Notes under the pieces: model-generated
What the model was told of the DNA's origin: nothing
Database searches by the model: none
What the model saw: only the letters and a program-made list of their open reading frames with translations
From: Aspidiotus rigidus
Taxonomy: Eukaryota > Arthropoda > Insecta > Hemiptera > Diaspididae
Direction: 5' to 3'
Length of the DNA: 64,000 bases
Assembly (NCBI GenBank): GCA_035079385.1
Contig: JAVHKY010000003.1
Location: forward strand, 18,697,001-18,761,000
Position numbers and translations under genes: made by a program
Shown: piece by piece, positions 42,125 to 52,384 of the stretch
How positions within the stretch are numbered: the first letter of the stretch is position 1
Layout: the number at the start of each line of letters is the position of its first letter

Positions 42125-43770
42125 ATTCCTGAAGTGGAAAATTCAGACAAGTATGAGTCTTTCGATTTTTCCGGTATACAATTTAGAACCTGATACGAGA
42201 AAAATATTTAACGAAGTCGGGGGAGTTCTGAAAATGATGAAAGTGCCTAAGAGTGTTCCGTATGTTCTGGAATTGGAAAATTCAGTAAATTTTGAGAGTA
42301 TTTCTTCTAACAGAAAACTATTTCTGTAGGAAAAGTATCCATCGTCTATTCACGAAATTGTGTTTTTAGGCGTTTCAATCCCATTCAGATTTTTTAATCC
42401 GACCACATTCTATGAGCTCTGGCTCAGTTGAGGAATTTGTTCAAGTTTTCAAAGGTGACCACAGATTTATCGGGAGAAGAGAGAGAAGTTCCGGCTCGCT
42501 TTAGAGCTTAGGAAAATGTCTCGATGTCGACAATAAATACATGAAAAATTTTCCAGAGGTAATTGGAAATATCCCGGGAGAAGGGAGACGGGATTATCTC
42601 AAAATGCCAGACCGTCCTTTGAAACTGATTCTTATCAAAACTAATTGCATTGCCTGCTTTGGAGATTTTTCCATTTTTTTTTCTCCCTGAAGAAGAATAA
42701 AATCAAAATTTCTTCTCCAAACCGTACTTGCACAAACCCTTACCCCCCTCATCCCTCAGTCGCATATCCTGAAAAAACGATGTACGCTTCATTACTTGGT
42801 AACAAGTTAGCAAAAGTGGTAGGCATAAGAACTGTAATGTAGTGGTATTGTGACCTCACGTCTCGTCGATGAGTTCGATTGAACTTCCCAATTCTCATAT
42901 TCGGCGTTGAATGTTTTTCAAATTTTTAGTTCTACCTAATTCACTTTGATAAAAGCGTAGTCTAATGAAAATTACTCAGTCGGCCAAATCGTCGATTGAC
43001 CAAATGAAAAGAGATTCTAATTACGTAGATGATTTATATTCAAATTATGTTAACTTTCGACCGTGTTCACCAGGGAATTTGAAGTACAGAAAAGAGTGAG
43101 TAGAAAAAAAAAATGTCATTTAGCGTGAAAACGCAACCCATTGGCGTTGATAAAGCGACGAACAAAAATAACGTCGAAATGCGCGACGCGATGTCGAATG
43201 TGCAAAACGAATTTTATTCATTTGCGGCGATCGCTTATGCGACTTTATTAACATGATGTAGACGAAAAGTTTATTCCAATTGTCTGCGTCGAACGAGTGC
43301 TTATTCAATACGGGCGTGCATCGGTATACTACCCAAAAAACCAATTGTTGCGAGCTTTACATTTTTATGCAGTGCCTATCTTATTATAGAGAGAGAAAAT
43401 GGCTTCGCGTCCGCATCGGATCGTTTCACGCGGATCATTTAGCGCCCAATAAACAAACATGCAATGCAAATGATCATTATGAATGGTTGGTAAACCGTGA
43501 ATTATTAAATAGCCTTTCTATTGTCGCTTTTTACTATGTATCGTTGAGTCGTTTAATTATTTTTCGTCCCCATTTTTCAACTAAAATATACGTAATTTCG
43601 AAAATACTATTTTAAAGTGGTACCTAAGTTTTTATGAGTGATTTGGAGCCGATTTACGACAACAGATACTGTTCGTGGGTAACATAAAAAAGTAATCTTT
43701 TCTGTTGGACTGAACTTTATGTTCAAGAAGTCCAAGGAAGAAGGGTGCGAAAGAGGAATAGTCTGATAGA
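42125..43770. other. Unassigned DNA flanking MULE-1
   Basis: Contains diverged repeats of a TGAAAATGATGAAAGTGCC-like phrase (42095-42265). The remaining DNA carries no recognised gene. Confidence 0.45.
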
Positions 43771-43984
43771 GTACTGGTTGGGTCTAGGACTATTCGCCGT
43801 AGGCGATTCGCCGTGAGCGATTCGCCGGCAGCAATTCGCCGGCAGTACAATTCGCCGGAAAACTTTCCACCGGGGATCAATTCGCCGTGTGAAAAAAAAA
43901 ATTAACTCGCCGGCGGATAAAAATTTACTTAGAACAACTTGAAATTCTTATAGAAAGTAAATATATAAAATATAACTAAGTAAG

Positions 43985-45454
43985 TTATAGATTGTGAGCT
44001 ATGGCTCTCAAGTATTCTAAGGATGATCTATTTGCGTAATCGTGAACAATTGAAAAGATGCGTTCATCTACTGCTATGTATTTCTTTTTTTTAGGAGCAG
44101 GCTCGTGTCCCATTTCAGCCTGAGTGTATTCAGTATCCCTCGTTTTGTGCGAGGCTTTCAGTTTATCTATAAATTTCCAAATTGTTGGATGACTGCAGCC
44201 AAATTCTAATTGTAACCTCTTATGCCCAGCTTCGGCGTAATTATTAGTCCGCGGGTCCCGGTTCAGAGTTCTGACGTAAACGTTCCACCATTCCAGGCGA
44301 AAAAGTGGTCTTCCTCTCCCATTCCTCAATCTTCGGCCGATGTACGTGCGTTCAATGTACGCAAATAAATCGTCAAGACGTTCATCTTCAGTAGCGTCCT
44401 CCTGTAAATCGTCGAATGCGGCTGGCACGTCATCAACAGGTACAAAAACGAGAGCCTCGATCATACGTACTCGCAGATTAAGTTCAGGTTCTTCTTCGTA
44501 CGCCGTCATTAAACCAATCTGTCTGACGTGTTTTATTATATTCTGTGAGAAGTGAAATAAGCATCCACCAATATCGGCTTCTGAGAAAACTTTTCGGAAT
44601 TCCTGGATCACTGCCATCTCATAATCACAACAAAAAGTGAATTGAAAATTGGCCACTCCCATATCTTTCATTTCATTAAAAAGTATGCGGTACGTTTCTT
44701 TCGTCTTATTGGTTAAGAGGGCAAAGAGAAGAGGAGTTACGACTCCAAATCGTTCTCCAAAAATGACGAATAGTTGGTAAAACAGTTTCGGGACCACATC
44801 AAAAGTGCCATCTCCAAACCATACATCACATGAATTGAGAATATCGGTAGCGCGTGGACGTCCAAATATCAAAATTCTGTCGGGGATTGGCCCGGAATCG
44901 AATAAGAGGAATTCTTCTGTGACTCCTGGAGTTGGAATGTATGTTTTGTACTTAATCGGAATAATGAGCTCTGTCAAAGATTTTGGTGAGGGGGGAGCCT
45001 TACTATTCTTCTGACGCAATCGACGGGTATTACGTTTGAATGTTGATATGCGAGGCAAAGCTCCTTGAGAAGCTGCACTTACATTTTGTAATTCTGCGGC
45101 AATGACGGCAGCAGTGGTTTCTTCAGTACTCATTGCTCGTTTTCGGACTTGAGTGACGACTTTTGCAGCTTCGATTCGACAGGGATTGGGAGCATGATTG
45201 TGTGCAGTCACTACTTTTTTCACTTCGCCATCTCGTTCATGAACGCGGCCGTTACATTCGCCTCTCCTTTCACAACGCCAAAAACGTGTAATCTATGAAT
45301 ACATTCTCACATTTACCGTACGTTCTCCGATTTTAAATAAAAATTTTAAAGAAGTAGGTGTACTTACTGCATCTTTGCTCATTCCATCAAATACGTACAC
45401 ATACCCTCCTCGAGCAAACTTTTCTGCACCTCTTTCACTGATAATTGCTGACAT
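43985..45454 (-). CDS. MULE-1 transposase, FLYWCH finger + DDE domain, two exons, 464 aa
   Basis: Transposase of MULE-1, acting in the nucleus on the element's ends. Exon 1 is 45454-45368 (29 codons, from ATG), the intron is 45367-45293 (75 bp, GTAAGT...TTCATAG, phase 0), and exon 2 is 45292-43985. Without splicing the frame is closed by a TAG just before exon 2; with it a FLYWCH zinc finger is rebuilt: RGGYVYVFDGM across exon 1, then FWRC (Cys36), GEC (Cys42) and HNH (His60, His62). The MULE DDE domain follows: FGDGTF (Asp190), CDYEMAVIQEF (Asp252), GCLFHFSQN (His276) and TNNYAEAGHKRL (Glu383). All zinc and catalytic residues are present. No hallmark is missing, and the length suits the family. 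The last codons overlap the left inverted repeat. A GTG at 45221-45223 is internal, not the start. Confidence 0.92.
45293..45367 (-). other. Predicted intron in MULE-1 transposase
   Basis: 75 bp, AT-rich, 5' GTAAGTA and 3' TTCATAG. Removing it joins exon phase 0 and restores the FLYWCH consensus spacing; the unspliced frame has a stop (TAG at 45293-45295). Confidence 0.8.
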
Positions 45455-46119
45455 TTTGACACCGACAATGTCTCACGAATAACACGACTGAAGATACAAA
45501 GAATTATACATCTCTCACCTCGTCATAAAAACTTACTCATAATATTCCTCACTCAATCAATCCTGTCGAAACCTATTTAGTCATCAAACGTCATCAGAAT
45601 TTCAGCCTGCAATTGAAGCTCACAAATATTCCAATCTCGATTAATCCTGTCTTGACCCATTTTTAATCATAATACGTCATTAGAATTGCAGCGTGCAACT
45701 GAAGAAGGCGAACCATTCAGAAATAATTTGCGTACAATAATTTCGTATTCCGATCCATAGAGATGAACGCATCTATTCTATTGTTCGCGACTCCGCCAAT
45801 CCATCAACATTAGGTACAATACTTGAGAGCCATGGCTCATAATCTCTAGTTCTATGATTTACTTTCTATGTTTCAATTCCTTCTGAGTAAATTTTTTATG
45901 AGTAAATTTTTTTTCCGGCGGCGAGTACAATTTTTTTTTCCATCCGGCGAATTGATCCCCGGCGGAAAATTCTCCGGCGAATCGTTTTGCCGGCGAATTG
46001 CTGCCGGCGAATCGCTCACGGCGAATCGCCTACGGCGAATAGTCCGGTTCCCGTACTGGTTTAGGTCGGGATCAAAGTGTATAGATGGAACAGTTCGTGC
46101 ATTTCTACTCCATGGAAAC

Positions 46120-46395
46120 CTGGGGAATTAATCTACAATTGCTCCTCGTTCGTGTTGTTCCGTCTTTACCAACTGGACTGATCACTTTCCCTTCCTTTTG
46201 ATAGGTCAAGATCACTAATAACGTCCTATTTCATACTGGGCTTAAACTAGGCCTAAGCCTCCTTCATACTAGCTTTATACTGGGTCCAGGCTTCCTTGAA
46301 TTCCCAATACCAAACCCAATTCGACTCATAGAACAGGTTCCATGCCCTGCGTTCCTCATTCAAGTTCGTTAAGACAGCCGTCGTTTTGTCTCAGC
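46120..46395 (-). repeat. Dispersed repeat, copy L
   Basis: Inverse of copy C (17295-17480): CTAGGCCTAAGCC, CTTCCTTGAATTCCCAATACC, CATAGAACAGGTTCC, CCTGCGTTCCTCATTCAAG, AAGACAGCCGTCGTTTTG; also ATAGGTCAAGATCAC near 46202. MULE-1 lies just beside it. Confidence 0.6.
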
Positions 46396-46399
46396 TCGT

Positions 46400-47155
46400 G
46401 TCATTTTCAACTGATCGAGGAGAAAGAAGTTTCGAACAGTTCAATATTTTTGCCATCCGTCTTAAAGAAGTCGGAAATTGAAATTGGTAAGCTTTTCTCC
46501 AAAGAGAACTAGTATGAGTTGGAGGAATTCTCGATAGTCGTGGCGCGGTTGCGATTCTTGCAATTTTATTTTTGGCAAACTGTATGACTTCTGGAGCTCT
46601 TGATCGATGCATAAATATTTTCTCATCAGTCTTAAACATAATAATCCTGATATTTTGTTAGGTCTAATGTTTCGAAAAGCCCAATTCCAGGGCTAAATGT
46701 AACAATAGTCTTGCTTTCTATGAATACTCCTGCCAGCACTACCTCGCCACGGCAGTCACAGATTATCGCGTCCCAATATTTTCTTAACGCGGCGACCCAT
46801 ATTTGTCGCTGTTGTATCAGAACGAACAGCTTGTACTTTCTCAATCGAATACAGCAGATGACACTTCTATTCAAAAAATACCTATGGCTTACTCAATAAT
46901 CTTTCAAAATTAACGCCAACTACTGCAATAGAAAGTTCATCATTTTTTGTCAAATAATGAGGAAGTAGTTTTGAATCCTCGTCAGTTTTACGAATAAATG
47001 ATGCTGAACTCGAATTTCCTTCTCTGGCTAGTTTTATGATAAACGACTTAAAACGTAATGACTGATATTTAGGTGAAATGCTTCAAATATAGTTCATAAC
47101 ATATGTATGGACACATATCTCTGTCACTCACTTGGGTCTTATCTAGGTTAGTGAC
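46400..47155. other. Unassigned DNA
   Basis: Two overlapping minus-strand frames (46391-46639 and 46632-46874, about 80 codons each) look somewhat protein-like (for example CIRLRKYKLFVLIQQRQIW) but I recognise no family and see no splice evidence. Confidence 0.35.
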
Positions 47156-47159
47156 CATT

Positions 47160-47378
47160 CGTGGTGTCATTATTAGAGGGGAACCCGCTCTCCCTTTTGT
47201 TGGGGGTACTCCCAGGAAATTTTCGTCCGCGAGCGAGGTTGATGACGTCATAAGGTTGATTACGTCACGGACAGGGGAGGAGAAAAATTCCTACCTCCGA
47301 GCTGTATATGATAGGAAGGGGACTTTAAAAAATTCCTACCTCCCAGCTATATATGATAGAAGAGGGACTTGGAAAAAT
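47160..47378 (+). repeat. Dispersed minisatellite-bearing repeat, copy M
   Basis: Near match to copy B: GAGGGGAACCCGCTCTCCC, TTGTTGGGGGTAC, GAGCGAGGTTGATGACGTC, then about 2.5 core units (ATTCCTACCTCC, AGCTATATATGATAGAAG, GGACTTGGAAAAAT). It joins the LINE fragment directly at 47378/47379; the LINE frame reads on into it for 14 codons before a stop. Confidence 0.75.
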
Positions 47379-48757
47379 AGTGCTTCTGTATGGTTGTGGG
47401 GGATGGATAAGGAATTACGGAGTTGGGTCAAGTTGGGGCAGCAGAAGATGTGTTGAACGGATAGGGGGTGTTCAGATTCGCAGTGAGGGCATGAGAGAGG
47501 CATAAGATGAGAGATGAGATGGGTGTGAGTGAGTCTGGTGTGGCCGATTCTGAGACGGGCGATGACTATTTCTTCTCTGCGTGTTGACAGATTTGAAGAG
47601 TCCCATGCGGTGGGAATATTTTTAATTTGGGCTAGTTTGTTTGAGTGTGATTTGAGATCAGACCAATGGGTGAACCATGCTTGAGTGATGAATTTGTTGA
47701 TGTGTTTGGAGAGATCTGAGCGTGAGGGGAGGAAAGAGCGGTTGACTGATGGGTTATGGGTTGCTAGTTTGGCTGCTTTGTCGACATTTTCGTTTCCTGG
47801 GATACCCTCGTGACCAGGTACCCAGATGAAGAATAATGGGATGGGGATGGTATGGAAGTTGTTAATGAGAGTGTGTATACGACTTATGAGTGGGTGGGAG
47901 GAAGTGTGGTTGGATATGGCGTCGAGTGATGATAGGGAGTCGGAAATGACTAAAAATGGGTTGAGAGGAAGACGGGAGGGTAGGTTGGTGAGGATGTGCT
48001 CTAAACAGCTAAAGATTGCTTGTAGTTCAGTGGTGAAGACGGATGTGGTGTTGCGGTGTCGGTGAGAGACTGTGATGTGATCTATTGAGTAAGCAAAGCC
48101 GGTTTTGTTTTGATATTTAGATCCATCGGTGAAACATAGTATAGGGTTGTGAAAGTTGTTAAGGATTTTGTTAAACTGTGCTTGGTATTCTTCGGGAGGA
48201 GTTGAAAGACGGGGTAGGCGTTTTAGGTCGCGAATGATTTTGGGTGGAATAAAGAGCCAAGGAGGGGTTGAGGGAACGATGTGGTTAAGGCAATGGAACT
48301 TGAAAGGGCGTGCTAGTTGGAGTTCTAGGTTGGAACGTAGATTGGTCGAGGAATTTTGGTTATGATGAGGGGGGAATATGCGATGGTGGACGGGGGTTTG
48401 CGGATATTGTAGGACAGTTGTGAGGAAGTTGGTTGTCAGTTTGAGGCGTCGATAGTGAAGTGGGGGGAAGCCAGTGTCTGCACAGAGGCTTTCAGCGAGA
48501 CTGGTTCGGAATGCTCCAGTAGCTATTCTGAGTGAAGAATTTTGGATGGTGTCGAGTAGTTTTAAATGAGAGGGAGGGGCGAGACCGTAAATGGGTGATC
48601 CATAATCGAGGATGGATCGGATTAAGCTCTGGTAGAGGTGGAGAAGGTTTTTTCGGTTACAACCTTCTTTAGGGTGGGAGAGGAATTTTAGCTCATTGAG
48701 TGCTCGAATGCATTTTGATTTAGTTATGGGGGATCCAAGAGTGACGGTTGTGGTTTT
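47336..48757 (-). CDS. LINE fragment with 473-codon open frame: RT thumb, RNase H, zinc knuckle
   Basis: Read continuously on the minus strand from the codon after TGA 48758-48760 to TAG 47336-47338 with no stop. Order: RT thumb (LYQSLIRSILDYGSPIYG, LLDTIQNSSLRIATGAFRTS, LHYRRLKLT), linker, RNase H (CFTDGSK with Asp, TTELQAIF with Glu, ISDSLSSLDA with Asp, WVPGHEGIPGNENVDKAAK with His and Asp), then RREEIVIARLRIGHTRLTH and the knuckle CPHC....H....C. These are hallmarks of RNase-H-bearing Jockey/I-group LINEs. It is truncated at both ends: no YADD palm, endonuclease or ORF1, and the 3' end joins repeat copy M at about 47378. No ATG occurs until MPLSCPHC, so it is a fragment, yet free of nonsense mutations, implying recent origin. 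Confidence 0.88.
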   Translation of the reverse strand, partial: KTTTVTLGSPITKSKCIRALNELKFLSHPKEGCNRKNLLHLYQSLIRSILDYGSPIYGLAPPSHLKLLDTIQNSSLRIATGAFRTSLAESLCADTGFPPLHYRRLKLTTNFLTTVLQYPQTPVHHRIFPPHHNQNSSTNLRSNLELQLARPFKFHCLNHIVPSTPPWLFIPPKIIRDLKRLPRLSTPPEEYQAQFNKILNNFHNPILCFTDGSKYQNKTGFAYSIDHITVSHRHRNTTSVFTTELQAIFSCLEHILTNLPSRLPLNPFLVISDSLSSLDAISNHTSSHPLISRIHTLINNFHTIPIPLFFIWVPGHEGIPGNENVDKAAKLATHNPSVNRSFLPSRSDLSKHINKFITQAWFTHWSDLKSHSNKLAQIKNIPTAWDSSNLSTRREEIVIARLRIGHTRLTHTHLISHLMPLSCPHCESEHPLSVQHIFCCPNLTQLRNSLSIPHNHTEALFFQVPLLSYIAGR

Positions 48758-48759
48758 TC

Positions 48760-50640
48760 ATTTCCGTAGAAATTTTCTGTTTCTCACGATCTATAAGTGG
48801 TATGTGTTCGTTCTTTTTATTCATAATGAGGGGCATTATATTGCGTCTGTTGCGAATTGGGTCCGTAGGTACTTCGGGTAAATTACTGTATTTTTGAATT
48901 TTTCTACCAAAATTTGATAAAATAGTGTGTCGTTGTCTTGAGAATGGAATAGGCGGAGAATTAATCTTGAGATAAGGATGAGATACATTTCATAAAATTT
49001 TTCTCATTTTCTAAGTTATGTCGCATCCTTCTAATTAAATCATTATACCTGCCCGGTCTTTTCGGTTCGACGCAATCGAAATTACTGTATGTATTTATCA
49101 TGTCTTTCTTTCCGTCAGTTCACTCCTTGAATATAATTTTTACGAGTATTCGCGCGTCTAAAATATAACACCAACCATAAGAAAACAAGAAGGATCATAT
49201 TTTGTTTCGTTTTATTAAAGGCTTTTATTTACTTCGTGTCTTGGAGGAAATTTTTCATTGTGAAATTAATGTTTAAGTAGCCCGTCCATTATACGCCTGC
49301 CATTCTTTCTCACATTTTGTTCGAGCATAACTTTATCTCGTGTAATTAAAAATTTTCCGAGTAATACTCTCGTTAATGTTTGATTTTTTAAATGCTTTAG
49401 GTCGTCGGAAAATCTGGACGTCTTTTGGTGTTGACAATAAGCTTACCAAGAAATTACTGAAAGTCCCAAATTTAGATTCAGAAGACGCAAACGAGATATA
49501 AAGAAAACATTGAATACGTTCGGAGTCTTTCATTTTCGTTCATTATTTATCCATTTATTTGTGTATTTTGATTTTTTATTTCCTCGTTAACAATCTGCTT
49601 TTTCCGAGCTTTTTCTTCGATTTATTTTTTTACGTAGGTTGATCATCGGCAGCTGTTTTTCGAAACCTGCGGTTCTTGAATAATATCTAAGGGTTTCGGC
49701 TGAAAGCAGTGAGAAGAAAATTCAGTCATGTTTCTATCGTTTATTGAATTCTAAATGTAAATATTTTGCTAGAAGTGGTCATAAATCATGCACCTCTTGT
49801 AGCCCGTGTCAGGCAAGGCTCGAAAGAAATCATCGACGTTGAAGCGAAAAGCGTAAACCGAAACAAGGGAAGATCCTTTTTCACCCGGTACACGACGAAA
49901 ATCTGGGTAAATAACTAATCAAATTCATATGTAAAACATACCAACCAATAGAACCTTACTACATATAGTCGAGTATAATCGAGGTCAATTTTGAATAAGA
50001 ATTTCCTGCCAAAAACTGAGCCAATATTTGCACGAAGTTTTTGGTTTGTAATATACGCGCGATATGAAACAATGGAGTTTCTTCAATACTTGAGACACGT
50101 TATCTATTCAGAGGGTTTTTTGAGAAAGAAATTTGCCGCCATACAATAGATATTTTCGTGAGATTATAAACGCCGAAAGTGTAGAACGGACGAATGAAAA
50201 TTCGCTATTAACTTTACGACGGAAAAAGAAAACTCGTTTGTTGGTGTATTATAGTCTACCAAAATAGGACTTTCTTCGCGTTATCTTTTCAAGAGAGATA
50301 ATTGCTCGTATTTTATTCGTGTTAATTTTAAATCAATAATATGGGAGAAAACTGTGTTCTGCGTGGTAATTAAATGACTGTACTCTAAAATTTATGATCG
50401 TTATTCCATCGCTTCTTCATCTCATCGAGATCACGCAATTTACCAACTCGAGAAAGAACGTTCTTAAAGGAGATTTACATCATAATGCACGAGTAAATTT
50501 CATGGAATGAGGAGAGGAAAAAAAATCGGCGGTAGGATTGTTACAAAATTCATAACACGCAGTGTAATAAATATTTCGGATATCGAGTAAGGGACAGTAA
50601 AAAAGATGTGTTTTCTGAACTAGACTAATATCTGCAGAGT
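48760..50640. other. Unassigned AT-rich DNA
   Basis: No gene, RNA or element recognised on either strand. Confidence 0.5.
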
Positions 50641-50689
50641 TTTTTCTATGTAGAAATTTCTTTGCCCTTTGACCACATCGACAATCTCT

Positions 50690-51390
50690 GTTCTTATTAG
50701 GTCGGTGTATCGTTTTGATATTCTATTTTGAATTTTTGAACCTTTAATTTCGTTTCGCTAGCCTCTAGGAGTTCTCTTTGGTCTCCATCAAATTCTTTCA
50801 TCACCTTCCGTATCCATTCGGACTTCTTTCTCCACTTATAGCGACTCTGGGTCTGTAAAACTGTTCGTCTGGTGCGTTAAATTTGTCCACGTCCGCAGGT
50901 TTTGTAGCCAAGACGTGGCTTTTCTGCCGACCCATCTCTTTTCTTTGATACGCTCAGGTATGATAGTCCACAGCAATTTGTAGTTCGGACCCCGAAGTAG
51001 ACGTCCTAGATACTCGAACTTCCCTTCTATATTGTTGCGAGGAGCTCCCGGTTTTGTTCTAGAACGTCCTCATTTCGTACTTTTTCTGTCTAGAAAATCT
51101 TCAGGGTCCTTCAATAGACCATATTTCGAATCCTTTCACATTCTGTTCATGATAGCAGTCCTCAATGTCCGAGTTCCGCAGCCAGAAAAAGCTATGACCA
51201 CTTGACCAGATACAGCACTTTGACTCTCTCAGATGTAAGGTCCTATCAAGGTATCTTAGAGTCACTACTCTACTCCAGCTGCAGAAAGTGCTTTTAGTTA
51301 GCGCTATTCGGACTTTTATCTATTTATCTAAATCCGTGTTCTTATTGATCCAGTAGCCGAGATACATGGGACTAGTTCAATAATCTTATT
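50690..51390 (-). pseudogene. Heavily decayed LINE RT C-terminal remnant
   Basis: Minus-strand translation near 51370-51210 gives GYWINKNTDLDR.IKVRIALTKSTFC, like the 'LGYWIN.....EIK.RI..A...F' connection block after the RT active site in RTE/CR1-like LINEs, followed by RYLD..L.LRESKCCIWS. The 5' side and catalytic motif are lost, and stops and shifts are frequent. It resembles the remnant at 55.1-56.2 kb but is older. Confidence 0.5.
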
Positions 51391-51898
51391 GTCTAGTTCG
51401 AGTTGTTCATTATCAATTCTAGCAAATGAGGGTGAATATGAATGATACATCATCATCAATATTGATGTTAGAAGACTATCTTGGTCACTCTGACAAAGAC
51501 TGTGCGAGAAGTAGAATTTTCCAGGTAAAAATTAAATCCAATGAACAGAGAGTGTATAACAACACATTTTTCCGGTGAGAATTTTTTTTTTTTTTCTTGG
51601 CGATTGTACGTGTGTAGGGGCTCTTGCCTCTGGAAAGTCAATCTTGCTTTCGCACCGCGAGAGCTTTTCTACAATCGCGCTTAATAGAATAATTTGCTTA
51701 TTATTAAATCAAAATGAACAAGACGGCAAAATCATATTTATGTAATTCTTTGATCACTGGAATAGAATCACCGGCCAAAGTTGAAATACTTACCCCCATT
51801 ATTCACTTTGTAGAAATGAATTTTCTCATAATAGTTATCACATTTCACTTGCTCATTTGCGCATTAATCCTGTAATGTATTTATTTTACCATAATTAG

Positions 51899-52030
51899 GC
51901 CAATACTCATGTTTAGTTCCCGCGCTTTATTGCGACAGTTAAGTGTACCTTCTTGGGCATTGACATTTTGTGGCTCGATAATATATCTTACATGTCACGA
52001 CGAACTGCGGGAACTAAATGTAAGTATTGC
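51899..52030. repeat. Small inverted repeat (about 130 bp)
   Basis: GCCAATACTCATGTTTAGTTCCCGC (reported here only as its ends CAATACTCATG...CCCGC, 51901-51922) is inverted at 52007-52030 (GCGGGAACTAAATGTAAGTA). Immediately followed by a CACTA-arm fragment. Possibly a tiny MITE; TSD not defined. Confidence 0.5.
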
Positions 52031-52039
52031 ACAATAAAG

Positions 52040-52112
52040 AGAGCTAATATCGAAAAACGGCGAGTGTCAGCATCGTATTCAGCGTTAAAATACTTCTAGA
52101 AATACCTTCAAT
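52040..52112 (-). repeat. Fragment of CACTA-like foldback arm
   Basis: Minus strand: TTTCTAGAAGTATTTTAACGC, ATACGATGCTG and GCCGTTTTTC, matching the arm of the 25785-26156 element (GATTCTAGAAGTATTTTCG, CACGATGCCG, CCCGTTTTTC). Diverged single arm. Confidence 0.45.
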
Positions 52113-52384
52113 AGTTTGTCTTCATTCCCAAAGTTTAAAATTTGTTCATGTATGTCCTCTCTTTATTTTTTCAACAAATTTTTCCTTATTTGGGTAAAAA
52201 CCAAAATATGGTACTTGGAATTTTTCGATCATCTTGCATGAGCATTATGAAGAATGTTTTTCGGTTGATACGTAGAATAAAATGATTATTAGAATTGGAT
52301 AATGGCTGGATGAAAACATTCAGCAACGTTCACTGCATTATCTAATTCAGTTTCAATCAGGAAGAATTTTCAAATAAACGCGAC

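Larger units (their letters stand above)
43780..46052 (-). mobile_element. MULE-1: complete Mutator-like element (2,273 bp), TSD GTACTGGTT
   Basis: Both ends start with GGG then GGACTATTCGCCGTAGGC, read inward, and are flanked by exact 9-bp direct repeats GTACTGGTT (43771-43779, 46053-46061). The first 110 bp are arrays of ATTCGCCG(G), seven copies per end. Similarity between the ends continues, with gaps, to about 290 bp (43780-44070 against 45761-46052), including CATGGCTCTCAAGTATT and AGATGCGTTCATCT. The left repeat therefore contains the stop codon and last 29 codons or so of the transposase gene. The transposase reads right to left and has no premature stop. Perfect TSDs and an open transposase suggest a young, possibly active copy. 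Confidence 0.95.

Noticed and set aside
44340..44555. Plus-strand frames within MULE-1 (also 44805-45014)
   Set aside because: Shadows of the transposase coding strand; Ser/Arg-rich composition typical of antisense reading.
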